From Cohnella nanjingensis (lineage in GTDB: Bacteria > Bacillota > Bacilli > Paenibacillales > Paenibacillaceae), in assembly GCF_014212125.1 (NCBI RefSeq), contig NZ_JACJVP010000001.1:294548-358547 (forward strand): a stretch of DNA of 64,000 bases, in the 5' to 3' direction. The notes under the pieces were generated by a model that was not told where the DNA came from, did no database searches, and saw only the letters and a list, made by a program, of their open reading frames with translations. Of this stretch, positions 53,837-62,659 are shown in pieces; the first letter of the stretch is position 1; each line of letters opens with the position of its first letter. The translations under genes and the position numbers were made by a program.

Positions 53837-56254
53837 TCAATATATTGCTTTCTCATACAAATTCGCAGGCAATGCCTGCACGAACGGCGACCAATCGCCC
53901 GTCGTGTAAAGACGAAGCCGGTGCATGGCCCGCGTACATGCGGTATACAGAAGCTTGCGTTCGTTTTCCCGACTGTAAGCTTGAGGCGAAGCCTCATATA
54001 TCAGGACCGCATCGAACTCAAGACCCTTGGCGAGATATACGGGAACAACCATTACTCCCTTTTCAAAAGCGAGCGTCTCCTTCGTAATACGCTGCAGCCC
54101 TACGCCCCCTTGAATTCGCAACGATTCATAGGCCTCCTGGCTTTCGGCTGCGGTCTTCGTAATGACGGCGATGGAATCGAAGCCCTCGGCCCTGAGCGCC
54201 GCGATGTCTGCCAGAATTTGCGCATCTCGCTTCTCCCCGCCGTCCAGTCTCGTCAGAAGGGGCTTTTGGCCTCCCCTTTCAAACGGTACAATTTCTTCCC
54301 CGTCTGGAAGCATCGATTTCGTAAATTCCACAATCTCCCGAGTAGAACGATAACTGCGCACAAGGCGGATCAAGCTTGTTTCGGCTTCGCCATAAAGCCG
54401 AACCAGCGGCGAATCGGCCCCCTGCAGCTTAGTAGCCTGCGTGAAGATCGCTTGCCCGAAATCGCCGAGTACCGTCATCCGGGCACGTGGAAACAACTTT
54501 TTAATATATTCATATTGAAACGCCGAATAATCCTGGCCTTCGTCGACAAAGACATGCCGGATCTCCGTGTTCGTTCGGACGCCTTCGACCAGTTCTTTTA
54601 CAAACAAATAGGGAGTCGCATCCTCGTGGAACAATTCGTTCCGGCTCAGCATATCCTTGGTTTGTCTGCAAATTTCAGCCCAATGCGGGGGAATGACGTT
54701 CTCATTTGTTTTCTCTCGATACGAGGCTTCGTCGCCGAATAATTGTCCATATATACCGTTGACATCGACAAACGAAAACTTCTTCACGCTTTTCCTTAGC
54801 GGCTTAAAGCTTTTTTTCACGATTGATCGAAGGATCAGTTCCTCCTCCCGCTGGGCGAAGTATACGTCGCTTTCATCTCCGCGACGCTTGTTATTCATTA
54901 CCTCTCGAGCCATAGCGTATTGCTCCGAAAGGTCGAGTAGTTCTCTCTCTTTGTGCAGCTTGTCGAAAACCTCAGCGTACTGATCGTTATCGAGATAATT
55001 TAACTCCTCCTGCACCCAGGACGCTTCCCGTTCCTCGCGTTCGAGCGAAGCCAGTTCATTCAACAGCCATTCCTGCAAGAGAGCGACACGACTGAACAAC
55101 GGCATGGAACTGTCGAAATCGTACATTTTCGCGCTCATTCGTTCCGCAGTAATCAAAACGCGATTTCGAAACCATATGTCTTTGAACCGCATACCTTCCC
55201 GCCCCAACCACTTCCCGTAGTTCTGCAGGGCTTTCAGAAAAGTATCGGAGGTTTTGTACGCGATCCCCTGGAGGCGAGCCTCATACCCCGGCGTTCCTTG
55301 TGCGGTCAGTACATATTCGATCTGATCAAAGGGATCCTCCGGCCGTAACGAGGGACCTAGCCAATAGTCGAGATATTCTTGAAAAGTCGTCTGCTGCATA
55401 TTCTCTTCGCCGAGCTCCGGAAGGACGGTGGAAATATAACTGCCAAACATCGAATTGGGCGAGAAAAGCACGATCTGATCGGCCCTGATCGTCTGGCGGT
55501 GTTTGTAAAGCAAATACGCCACACGCTGCAAGGCCGCGGAAGTTTTCCCGCTGCCAGCCGCCCCCTGAACAATTAGCATCCGGCTTTTGTCGTTCCGGAT
55601 GATGGCGTTCTGCTCCTTCTGGATGGTGGCCACGATACTCTTCATTTGCGAGTCCGCGTCCTTGCCGAGCACTTGCTGTAGCAATTCGTCTCCAATCGTT
55701 TCGCTCGCATCGAACATGGTGCGGATCTGTCCGTTCTGAATCTGAAACTGCCGTTTGAGCGTCATCGTCCCTTCGATCCGACCTGCCGGCGTGTCATAAG
55801 AGGCTCGACCCGGAGGATAGTCGTAGTATAGGCTCGCGATGGGGGAACGCCAGTCATAGATCAGAAAATTCAGTCCGTCATTGTCGACGAAGGAAGACAC
55901 CCCGATATAGATCTGCTCGCTTGCGTTCAAGCCATCCTCCTGAAAGTCAACGCGCCCAAAATAAGGCGACGGGAGCAACCGTTTCATGCCGTTCCATTGA
56001 TGCACCAACCGGTTGTGGCCGCGCTCTCGTTCGGCCAACATCGCGGACTGCTGCTGAACCGAGTAAAAGGTCTCTTCGAATTCTTCGGTCGTGCTCGTGT
56101 TGATCGACACTTCTTCCCAAAACCGCTTACGCATCTCCGCAGCCTGATCGCGCAGCCCGGTAACCGCCGGTTCCAACTCGTCGATCCTCGCTTTCAGCTT
56201 TTCCCTAACCTGATCCAGCCGTTCTTGTTCTGTCCGCCATTCCTTCGCTTCCAT
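53837..56254 (-). CDS. helD: HelD-type RNA polymerase recycling ATPase
   Basis: 805 residues of the HelD UvrD-like superfamily 1 family: an N-terminal coiled-coil arm (QVREKLKARIDELEPAVTGL), Walker A IVQGAAGSGKTSAALQRVAYLL, HVFVDEGQDYSAFQ (Walker B), and helicase motifs V-VI (LLYTACTRAMHRLRLYTTG). HelD enters stalled RNA polymerase and removes it from DNA; actinobacterial HelR relatives also protect the polymerase from rifamycins. GGAG lies unusually far (15 nt) from the ATG. It has its own strong promoter and a leader of about 130 nt, about 3.6 kb from rph. Confidence 0.87.
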   Translation of the reverse strand: MEAKEWRTEQERLDQVREKLKARIDELEPAVTGLRDQAAEMRKRFWEEVSINTSTTEEFEETFYSVQQQSAMLAERERGHNRLVHQWNGMKRLLPSPYFGRVDFQEDGLNASEQIYIGVSSFVDNDGLNFLIYDWRSPIASLYYDYPPGRASYDTPAGRIEGTMTLKRQFQIQNGQIRTMFDASETIGDELLQQVLGKDADSQMKSIVATIQKEQNAIIRNDKSRMLIVQGAAGSGKTSAALQRVAYLLYKHRQTIRADQIVLFSPNSMFGSYISTVLPELGEENMQQTTFQEYLDYWLGPSLRPEDPFDQIEYVLTAQGTPGYEARLQGIAYKTSDTFLKALQNYGKWLGREGMRFKDIWFRNRVLITAERMSAKMYDFDSSMPLFSRVALLQEWLLNELASLEREEREASWVQEELNYLDNDQYAEVFDKLHKERELLDLSEQYAMAREVMNNKRRGDESDVYFAQREEELILRSIVKKSFKPLRKSVKKFSFVDVNGIYGQLFGDEASYREKTNENVIPPHWAEICRQTKDMLSRNELFHEDATPYLFVKELVEGVRTNTEIRHVFVDEGQDYSAFQYEYIKKLFPRARMTVLGDFGQAIFTQATKLQGADSPLVRLYGEAETSLIRLVRSYRSTREIVEFTKSMLPDGEEIVPFERGGQKPLLTRLDGGEKRDAQILADIAALRAEGFDSIAVITKTAAESQEAYESLRIQGGVGLQRITKETLAFEKGVMVVPVYLAKGLEFDAVLIYEASPQAYSRENERKLLYTACTRAMHRLRLYTTGDWSPFVQALPANLYEKAIY

Positions 56255-56378
56255 GTTTTTCTGAACACACTCCTTTTCAGTCCAGTTTGGATTAAAAGAG
56301 CATTGACAAATCAGAGGTCACTGGTGTAAAATAAATTTAGGAAAAGTGGATATTTCCGTTTTAACTCGATTTTTCAAT

Positions 56379-56417
56379 GCGCTACTCATTATAGCATAGC
56401 GCTCTTTTTGCTTTCAA
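56379..56417 (-). promoter_or_regulatory. helD promoter with flanking palindrome
   Basis: On the minus strand -35 TTGAAA (56412-56417), 18 bp, then extended -10 TATAAT (56388-56393). GCGCTA and TAGCGC (56379-56384, 56397-56402) form an inverted repeat bracketing the -10, a likely repressor site. Confidence 0.7.
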
Positions 56418-56430
56418 ATATTTTTTGTCC

Positions 56431-56457
56431 CTTGGCTTGTTTGCCAAGCTTTTTTTA
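56431..56457 (+). terminator. orphan plus-strand terminator
   Basis: CTTGGC-TTGTTT-GCCAAG is followed by CTTTTTTT. No plus-strand gene precedes it, and it sits just beyond the helD promoter. It could end an antisense or small RNA. Confidence 0.55.
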
Positions 56458-56563
56458 TTTCCCCGCAAATTACGAGCTCACTCGTACTGGAGGAAATCGT
56501 TACTTTCTGCTTATCTTTAGAGGTCCTTTGCGTTTTCACATCCATGTTGGGATATAAAACAAA

Positions 56564-56585
56564 AAAGCTTGATTTCTCAAGCTTT
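56564..56585 (-). terminator. terminator of YdeI-like gene
   Basis: AAAGCTTGA pairs with TCAAGCTTT; the minus strand continues TTTGTTTTAT. Confidence 0.75.
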
Positions 56586-56617
56586 CGCCAATTCAATGAT
56601 GCCCCCGCTTTTTGTCG

Positions 56618-57247
56618 TTAGACTTCGATTTCATTTCTTTTCACATCAAATATCCTATCATCTAATCCCTTTCCATTGAGAATATGCGGCAAATATTTTT
56701 CAACTCTGGACTCTCGGGTTTTGGATTGCTTGGGTGCAGAAAAATGAAGAATGTACGCTCTTTGCCGTCCAGGCGTCAATGCTTCGAATGCCATTTTCAA
56801 GTCAGGGATTTCAATGAATTTATTTTGCAATTCTTCAGGAATGATGTTTTCCGTATTCTTGTTATAGTTCACTTGCAAACCGGCTTTTTCGACTTCAATG
56901 GCTTCATCAATATATGTTTTCAAGATAAGCTGCATCTCATCAATTTCTTGAACATGGGTGAACCGAATCTGGCGCGCCGCCTGTACATTCTCCGTTTGTT
57001 GGATTAGGATCCCATGGGGATCTTTTAACAAGGCGCCTTTGTGAAACAGAAGCGCACAGTATTCTTTAAATCCATGGATGAGTACGATGTTTTTATTCTG
57101 AAACGTGTAACAAGGGTGCATCCACTTAAATTCTTCGGTCAACTCGCAGTCAAGAACAATATCTCTCAACTTCTCGAATTCACCCTTCCACTTTTTGGCC
57201 TTGCTAAAAAACGGATCAATCTTCGGATTCCTTTTACCTTTTATCAT
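56618..57247 (-). CDS. YdeI/DUF1801-type protein
   Basis: About 209 residues: a DUF1801-like N-terminal part (FEKLRDIVLDCELTEEFKWMHPCYTFQNKNIVLIHGFKEYCALLF-like fold) and a C-terminal YdeI segment (FEALTPGRQRAYILHFSAPKQSKTRESRVEKYLP-like), the usual two-part layout of B. subtilis YdeI. The function is unknown; relatives are annotated as bacteriocin-protection proteins without proof. The ATG (MIKGKRNPK) lies 9 nt after GAGGTG. Confidence 0.83.
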   Translation of the reverse strand: MIKGKRNPKIDPFFSKAKKWKGEFEKLRDIVLDCELTEEFKWMHPCYTFQNKNIVLIHGFKEYCALLFHKGALLKDPHGILIQQTENVQAARQIRFTHVQEIDEMQLILKTYIDEAIEVEKAGLQVNYNKNTENIIPEELQNKFIEIPDLKMAFEALTPGRQRAYILHFSAPKQSKTRESRVEKYLPHILNGKGLDDRIFDVKRNEIEV

Positions 57248-57447
57248 TAAGGTACACACCTCTGCTTTTTGACAATCATCCAATCGTACCTTATTAAAAT
57301 CGACTTGTTTTACGCAGAAGGTTAATCTGCCCACAATCTTATTTGAATTCGCACCAAGACCCGAAGGAAATTGGGACGTATGAGACGTTCGATCTCGTGC
57401 TCGCGGCCCGGTTCCTTATCATTATGAAAAAATCTGCAGTCGACTAC

Positions 57448-58311
57448 CTAAACACGGGTAAGCTTATCCGGGTTTCGTACGATGTAGATTCCGGCAAGCT
57501 TTCCGTGTCGGCGTTGTAAAAATATGGCGGCCACGGTTTCGTCCCCCGAACGGAGTACTATACCGGTCTCACCGTTCAGAGGAGCAAACTCGGAGTGAAG
57601 ACTTCCTTGATAATAGGGTTTTATGCCCTCGATCGCGCCGGCAAGGATTCGGGCCACTTGATCGCGCGATTGTATCGGACGCGTAAAGGCGAGTACTTTT
57701 CCGCCCCCGTCGGAGACAAGCATGACATCTTCGGTCAGCAGCGACAGCATCTGATCGACGTTACCTTGCTCGAGGGATGTGAGGAACCGGCTGACCCATG
57801 CCAATTCGACCGCATCGGCTGCGACGACCTCCTTCTCTGATATGCCCATTTTGCTTCTTGCCCGACTCATCAGCTTGCGGCAATTCGCCTCTTTCTTGTC
57901 GAGCAGCTCGGCTATTTCGGAATAATTGAAGCCCAGCGCCTCACGCAGGACGAATATCGCCCGCTCTGTCGGCGTCAGACTCTCCAACAGGACGAGCATG
58001 GCATAAGACAGCAGATCGCGGCGGACGACCGTCGTCTCGAGCGTATCCGCCTCCCGCGTACGAATCGGCTCGGGGAGCCACGGACCGACATACACTTCCC
58101 TCCTCCTCCGCGCCGACTTCTGCAGATCGAGACAGCGATTGGTTAGCATTTTGCACAAATACGCCTTCGGCTCCTCCAATCGTTCAGGATGTACATCGTA
58201 CGCCTTAGCAAATACGTCCTGTACCGCATCTTCCGCGTCTGCCGCGGAGCCAGTCATCTGATAAGCCAGCGTGAACAACAGCGCTTTATATTGATCGTAC
58301 AGCTCTTCCAA
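57448..58311 (-). CDS. ECF41 (SigJ-like) sigma factor C
   Basis: 287 residues with region 2 (DAEDAVQDVFAKAYDVHPE), WLPEP (YVGPWLPEPI), region 4 (TPTERAIFVLREALGFNYSEI) and the SnoaL-like extension carrying DGGGKVLAF and NPDKLTRV. The start is TTG, 8 nt after AAGGAGG. It lies 21 nt after the NADH dehydrogenase-like gene C. By eye it is about three quarters or more identical to factor B, and the sequence just past both stop codons (CCGGTTCCTTATCAT...) is also shared. Confidence 0.9.
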   Translation of the reverse strand: MEELYDQYKALLFTLAYQMTGSAADAEDAVQDVFAKAYDVHPERLEEPKAYLCKMLTNRCLDLQKSARRRREVYVGPWLPEPIRTREADTLETTVVRRDLLSYAMLVLLESLTPTERAIFVLREALGFNYSEIAELLDKKEANCRKLMSRARSKMGISEKEVVAADAVELAWVSRFLTSLEQGNVDQMLSLLTEDVMLVSDGGGKVLAFTRPIQSRDQVARILAGAIEGIKPYYQGSLHSEFAPLNGETGIVLRSGDETVAAIFLQRRHGKLAGIYIVRNPDKLTRV

Positions 58312-58332
58312 TCGCTGTCCCTCCTTTCATTT

Positions 58333-59523
58333 CTATCTAAGCATACTGGCGGTATCCTCTACCAGCTTCTTGATTCTCCCCGGAATCTTTCCTGACATGA
58401 CCATATCGAGTCCCCATGTGCGTATCCAGAACACCCCTTTTTGCCCCAGTGCGATGGTGAAAGCATCCATATTCGATTTGGCTGAATGATGACTTGGAGC
58501 CGGAATGCCCTCCAAATCTGCCATCACGATTTTCCCCAGTCGAACCCCTTGCTCCCCAGCTTCAAAGCACGTCATCTGAGTTGCTCTCCCGTCTCTCGGA
58601 TCGACGATTCTCGTACAGTCGCCAATACTGTAAACGTTCGACATCCCTTGGACGCGATAACATTCATCCACCAGTACCTTCCCATCAGGAGTAAGCGGCA
58701 AGCCCATACCACGAAGGTCCGGATTGGGTATCAAACCCAATGTCCATATACATAGGCTAACCGCCAGACAATCGCCATTGCTGAGCATCATCGCTCCTGA
58801 TTCCTCTCGTAGCGCCTTACAATTGTGAAGCACTGTCACTCCACACTCGATGAGCTGCTGATCCAACTTCCGTCTAAATTTCTCCGACACTTCCGGGAGC
58901 AGTCGTTCCTGTGCATTCAGCAAATAGACGGAGGCATCGGACGGATTCAGCCCTAGCACCGTTGCTTCCTTCCTCATGGCGAGCGCCAGCTCGGCGGACG
59001 TCTCAATGCCGCTGATGCCCGCTCCCGCAACCGCGATGGTCATCAGTCTCTTGCGTTCCTCAGGATTCGTCTCGTCTGCAGCTTTCCGCAGGTTGGCACG
59101 CCAATGTTCCCGGATGCCTGCCGCGGCTTGCGGGTCGGTCAAGGCGATGCCGCCTTGATCGGGATCCGGTCGCCGAACAATGCTGCCGACCGCCACGACT
59201 AGAAGGTCGTAACGAATTCGGGCATCATTTCCTTGCACATCCGTATATCGAAGCCGTTGTTCCCCACTATCCACGGACGCAACCTCACCTTGTACGAATT
59301 CGAAATCTTTTAGAGCTAAACGATTCCAGGGAATCATAATCTCTTCCTCGACCGCGGTCGGACGGAACATTCTCAATTTGCGCAAATGACCGGGCTGCTT
59401 GTCGATCAGAACAAACCGAATCCGTCGTCCGTTCGCTATGCCCCGGCTCTTTTCTTTTATTGCTTTGAGCGCTTGTAGCCCTGCATAGCCGCCTCCTATG
59501 ATGACACATGTCAAGTCGTTCAT
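58333..59523 (-). CDS. NADH dehydrogenase-like FAD oxidoreductase C
   Basis: 396 residues, paralogue of the protein at 42088. FAD motif VIIGGGYAGLQALKAIKE, NAD motif AVAGAGISGIETSAELALA, and NVYSIGDCTRIVD are all intact. It is a soluble flavoprotein that probably oxidises NAD(P)H. GGAG lies upstream of the ATG. It forms a two-gene unit with ECF41 factor C and is preceded by a matching ECF41-type promoter. Confidence 0.87.
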   Translation of the reverse strand: MNDLTCVIIGGGYAGLQALKAIKEKSRGIANGRRIRFVLIDKQPGHLRKLRMFRPTAVEEEIMIPWNRLALKDFEFVQGEVASVDSGEQRLRYTDVQGNDARIRYDLLVVAVGSIVRRPDPDQGGIALTDPQAAAGIREHWRANLRKAADETNPEERKRLMTIAVAGAGISGIETSAELALAMRKEATVLGLNPSDASVYLLNAQERLLPEVSEKFRRKLDQQLIECGVTVLHNCKALREESGAMMLSNGDCLAVSLCIWTLGLIPNPDLRGMGLPLTPDGKVLVDECYRVQGMSNVYSIGDCTRIVDPRDGRATQMTCFEAGEQGVRLGKIVMADLEGIPAPSHHSAKSNMDAFTIALGQKGVFWIRTWGLDMVMSGKIPGRIKKLVEDTASMLR

Positions 59524-59556
59524 CGTCCCTCAGCTCCTTTTACGTTTTGCACATAG

Positions 59557-59583
59557 AACGATGTAAGGCTCTGAATTGTGACG
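59557..59583 (-). promoter_or_regulatory. ECF41-type promoter C
   Basis: On the minus strand CGTCACA (59577-59583), 16 bp, then CGTT (59557-59560) lies 33 bp before the oxidoreductase ATG, with the same spacing and distance as promoter B. Confidence 0.65.
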
Positions 59584-59642
59584 TCGGCGGCTGAAGGAGA
59601 ATAATAAAGCTGATTGTACATACCACAGGTTCTAAATTTTAT

Positions 59643-60650
59643 TCATTTCTTAATATCAAAAGTATCTACAAAATGTGGGGTATCGATCATTACATGCGGG
59701 ACAATCACATGATAAGCCCACATATGCACCCACGGATTGCCGGTTCGATCCGTGAGCACCGACTTCACGACGCCGGGCATGAAATATTGCAGGAATAAAG
59801 CGCTAAGCGATGCGAGAAAAGCTCCGGGACTGCGAAAGACCATCCAACTGTCAAAAAAATGCAACGCGGTGTAGGCGAGTCCTCCGAGTACGATCGGGAC
59901 GATCGCGTTATTCGTGACTGCTTTAAATCGCGGGTAAAGGATGGCGAATAGAAAAACGGCGGTCGGGATAGCCGTTCCAAACAAATTAAAGCTAAAGGCT
60001 GCAAAGCCTCCAAGGAGAATTTGCTTGGCCGACAGATGGAGCAGGGCATCGGACAGCCCTTCCAACTGCACAATGGATTCGATGATTAGAATAACGAGAA
60101 TGATGATCGTGTCGCGAAGCACGTTTTTGTTCGAGATGATGTTAAGCTGCGAGAGCGTGTAGCCTTTTTTGAGCACCAAGTATACTATGGGCAGGACAGC
60201 ATAAACAATAAAATTGAAGAATGCCCATACGAGCATTTCAGTCAGCTCCAGATGCTCGTGATTGCCATAGATGCTTCCCGCCAAGTGAAAGCTGATCGCG
60301 TGAAAGCCGAACAACTTGCCAAGTCCAAGACCCAACAACTGGGCAAACACCATATACCCCAGCAGAAGGGGGAGCTCTTTCTTGGACGTTTCCCTGCCGG
60401 GCGACTGCAGCTGCTTGTCTCGGTAGCCGCGTGTAATCAAGACGATTAGGCAGATGAGAAGGAATCCCCACAAGGAAGCGGCCTGAAAATCCCAATATCG
60501 CTCCGTGGCCGATGCGTATTCGACAAGAGGCTGGTGGGCGACAAAAGGCACGCCGAATTTCATGAAAATGAAGTAGATCACCGCAGATACCCCGATGTAG
60601 CCGGCAATCGCATACAACACATGCTTTCTTGTTCTTTTTTTCATAGGCAT
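59643..60650 (-). CDS. multi-pass membrane protein, unrecognised
   Basis: About 335 residues with roughly eight hydrophobic segments and short charged loops. The overall layout recalls CPBP/Abi-type membrane proteases, but the EExxxR and HxxxN motifs are not convincing (ALHFFDSWMVFRSPGAFLAS lacks them), so I do not assign it. The ATG (MPMKKRTR) lies 7 nt after GGAGG. It is monocistronic. Confidence 0.75.
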   Translation of the reverse strand: MPMKKRTRKHVLYAIAGYIGVSAVIYFIFMKFGVPFVAHQPLVEYASATERYWDFQAASLWGFLLICLIVLITRGYRDKQLQSPGRETSKKELPLLLGYMVFAQLLGLGLGKLFGFHAISFHLAGSIYGNHEHLELTEMLVWAFFNFIVYAVLPIVYLVLKKGYTLSQLNIISNKNVLRDTIIILVILIIESIVQLEGLSDALLHLSAKQILLGGFAAFSFNLFGTAIPTAVFLFAILYPRFKAVTNNAIVPIVLGGLAYTALHFFDSWMVFRSPGAFLASLSALFLQYFMPGVVKSVLTDRTGNPWVHMWAYHVIVPHVMIDTPHFVDTFDIKK

Positions 60651-60760
60651 CGCCCTTCCTCCGCTCTGCAACATAAGAATGCCTTATTAATGAGGACAGT
60701 CGCGCTCATTTTATTTAGCACAACTGTATCATAAACAAACCGTTGCAGCAAGCGCAAAAA

Positions 60761-60782
60761 ACACCGCCCTTATGGACGGTGT
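60761..60782 (-). terminator. hairpin terminator
   Basis: ACACCG pairs with CGGTGT; the minus strand continues TTTTTTGC. It could serve the small gene at 60920. Confidence 0.6.
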
Positions 60783-60919
60783 CGCTTGTATTGCAGGGCA
60801 TCGAACGATAGTTCTTTGGTATTAATGGGATCGCCTTCGGGGAATCAGTGATCGGTTATGTCATCTGCGATCCAGCCGGGAATGGCTTGGACTGAAGACG
60901 CCTTCGAATCCAGAAACGG

Positions 60920-61210
60920 TTATTGCTCGACGACGACATCGTATTTCTCGGCAACGGTATTAAGGAGGTAATTCTCGATATTCTCGTAATCCCCAAGCTT
61001 GTCGCTGGTGATGACGATCGGCTCCTCCATTCCTCTGACGGACACCTTGATCCCTTCTACCTCGACCGTCCGCAGCAGCTTTCTTACCGGTTCCTTCACC
61101 TTCTCCAACCGATCGATCTTCATGTACTCGATCTTTCTGGGCGATTTCTCCTTCTCAAGCGTGAGCATCATTTCTGTCGCATCCAAGTTGACATCCACCG
61201 CTCTTGGCAT
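60920..61210 (-). CDS. hypothetical protein, 96 residues
   Basis: A charged, beta-rich small protein (DATEMMLTLEKEKSPRKIEY, then VSVRGMEEPIVITSDKLGDY) without signal peptide. The ATG (MPRAVDVNL) has AAAGGAGG 10 nt upstream, which decides the start over 21 further in-frame codons. I do not recognise the family. The C-terminus of a decayed ECF41 sigma gene lies just upstream on the same strand. Confidence 0.65.
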   Translation of the reverse strand: MPRAVDVNLDATEMMLTLEKEKSPRKIEYMKIDRLEKVKEPVRKLLRTVEVEGIKVSVRGMEEPIVITSDKLGDYENIENYLLNTVAEKYDVVVEQ

Positions 61211-61262
61211 AAATGAATGTCCTCCTTTGATTATCCCCATTGAGGGGACAGAATTGACGTGC

Positions 61263-61330
61263 TTACCCTTCAATTAACCGCAATGGCGTAGGTTGAAACA
61301 GCTTCAATTTATCCGGATTCAGGATAAAGT
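61263..61330 (-). pseudogene. C-terminal remnant of a fourth ECF41 sigma factor
   Basis: The frame FILNPDKLKLFQPTPLRL to a TAA reproduces the terminal NPDKL motif that ends all three complete ECF41 factors in the window. The frame is cut off upstream. It suggests a deleted fourth sigma gene. Confidence 0.55.
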
Positions 61331-61355
61331 TTCATGACATCAACCCCAGAGAATA

Positions 61356-61925
61356 TTAATAATCTAGTAGACGTCCATTATCGTTCCATTGACCGTACAT
61401 AATGTTTTCTCTCGTGTTTATTATGAATTTGTCTAATCTACTCCTAAATAATTCTGGCTGATTCTTATTGCTTTGTATCGTATCGATCCGAACTCTTTTA
61501 TAGAGATCTGGAAAAGCCATCAAATTCTCATATACTTGTTTTTCCTCTTTTAGCCTTTGCTTTATTTCCCTATCTATTGTAAAAGAATCGTGGTCCATAT
61601 CAGGAAGAACCTTTCTTCCTTCGTCTCTCATTAACCCCAACTTTTCGAGGCGACGGACACGCTCTTTATTCAATTCAGTCCATGAACTTTTTTTACTTCT
61701 AGGAGACAGTCTCTGCGCTAGCTCAGTTTCAGATATTTTCTTTTTAACTCCGTCGATCCACCCAAAGCACAAAGCTTCCTCGACCGCGTCCAAATATAGC
61801 AACGTATCTGGGTTGGACGTCATGCTAACCAAGACCCAACAAGATTTTTCAGTCTTACCATTTTCCTGTATCCAAATCCTTAAATCTTCTCTCGATTTGA
61901 CTGGAATTAGATTTTCAATTTCCAT
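61356..61925 (-). CDS. YdeI/OmpD-associated family protein
   Basis: About 189 residues matching the YdeI/OmpD-associated domain: DAVEEALCFGWIDGVKKKI, then RLSPRSKKSSWTELNKERVRRLEKLGLM. The function is not established. The ATG (MEIENLIP) follows AAAGGAG by 12 nt. It is AT-rich compared with the rest of the window, like the VOC and WYL genes to its right. Confidence 0.83.
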   Translation of the reverse strand: MEIENLIPVKSREDLRIWIQENGKTEKSCWVLVSMTSNPDTLLYLDAVEEALCFGWIDGVKKKISETELAQRLSPRSKKSSWTELNKERVRRLEKLGLMRDEGRKVLPDMDHDSFTIDREIKQRLKEEKQVYENLMAFPDLYKRVRIDTIQSNKNQPELFRSRLDKFIINTRENIMYGQWNDNGRLLDY

Positions 61926-62055
61926 AGATAAGATATTCTCCTTTCTAAATTGATTCATATTTCCATAATAGCTTTACCATAGTATGCCTTGCCACTCGCC
62001 ACAAGCCGATCGTCCTGAATATATCCAAATGTACTTTTTCAAAAAATGACATTAA

Positions 62056-62084
62056 AAAATGGCCTCCAACTGCAAGGCCATTTT
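62056..62084 (-). terminator. terminator of VOC gene
   Basis: AAAATGGCC pairs with GGCCATTTT around an 11-nt loop, 11 nt after the VOC stop, with a T run on the minus strand. Confidence 0.75.
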
Positions 62085-62094
62085 ATAGAAGAAG

Positions 62095-62559
62095 TTACTG
62101 TTTGTTGGAAATTACTCTATCAAGAAACTTATCTGCATCGCTATTAAATTTCCAGGAAACTCCAAACTTATCAACTAGCATTCCAAAGCAAGAAGACCAA
62201 GGCGTATTTGATAACGGCATCATCACATTGCCACCGTCAGACAAATTATTAAAGTATTCTCCCAGTGTTTGTTTATCATCAATGACTAGACTAATTAGTA
62301 CATTATTTCCTTTCACCAACTCGCCTGTTACCATCTTCATTGAAGGCAAAATATCCGACATCATTATTTTCCCACCTGCGAATTCTATTGAAGACTCCAT
62401 GATCATATTTAACTCATTTTCTGGCAATGGATAGTTTGGATCTTGTGGCAAATCCTTAAATTTAACTTTTTTCACTTCTTTTGCATTTAAAGCCTCCGAA
62501 TAAAATTCAATCACTTGTTCTGCAATTCCATCAAAGTTTAAATATGCAATAGCCGACAT
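62095..62559 (-). CDS. PhnB-like VOC protein
   Basis: 154 residues of the PhnB-type VOC fold (SAIAYLNFDGIAEQVIEFYS; CFGMLVDKFGVSWKFN). GGAGG precedes the ATG. The gene is divergent from a WYL-domain regulator across a perfect 16-bp inverted repeat, so it is probably the regulator's target. The substrate is unknown. Confidence 0.83.
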   Translation of the reverse strand: MSAIAYLNFDGIAEQVIEFYSEALNAKEVKKVKFKDLPQDPNYPLPENELNMIMESSIEFAGGKIMMSDILPSMKMVTGELVKGNNVLISLVIDDKQTLGEYFNNLSDGGNVMMPLSNTPWSSCFGMLVDKFGVSWKFNSDADKFLDRVISNKQ

Positions 62560-62597
62560 AAAGTAATACCTCCTTCTTGTGATAAATGTAGTATAAT

Positions 62598-62633
62598 CTA
62601 TAAAAGGTGACAGCTATCTGTCACCTTTTATAG
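62598..62633. promoter_or_regulatory. perfect operator palindrome between VOC and WYL genes
   Basis: CTATAAAAGGTGACAG and its exact complement CTGTCACCTTTTATAG flank a 4-nt centre CTAT. It lies 39 bp upstream of the VOC start and 27 bp upstream of the regulator start, suited to control of both. Confidence 0.75.
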
Positions 62634-62659
62634 GTGAAGTAGAAAAAAGAGGAGAAAAT

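Noticed and set aside
53732-54742. A 336-residue plus-strand open frame opposite helD
   Set aside because: It is antisense to the conserved helicase motifs of helD and has no start signals.
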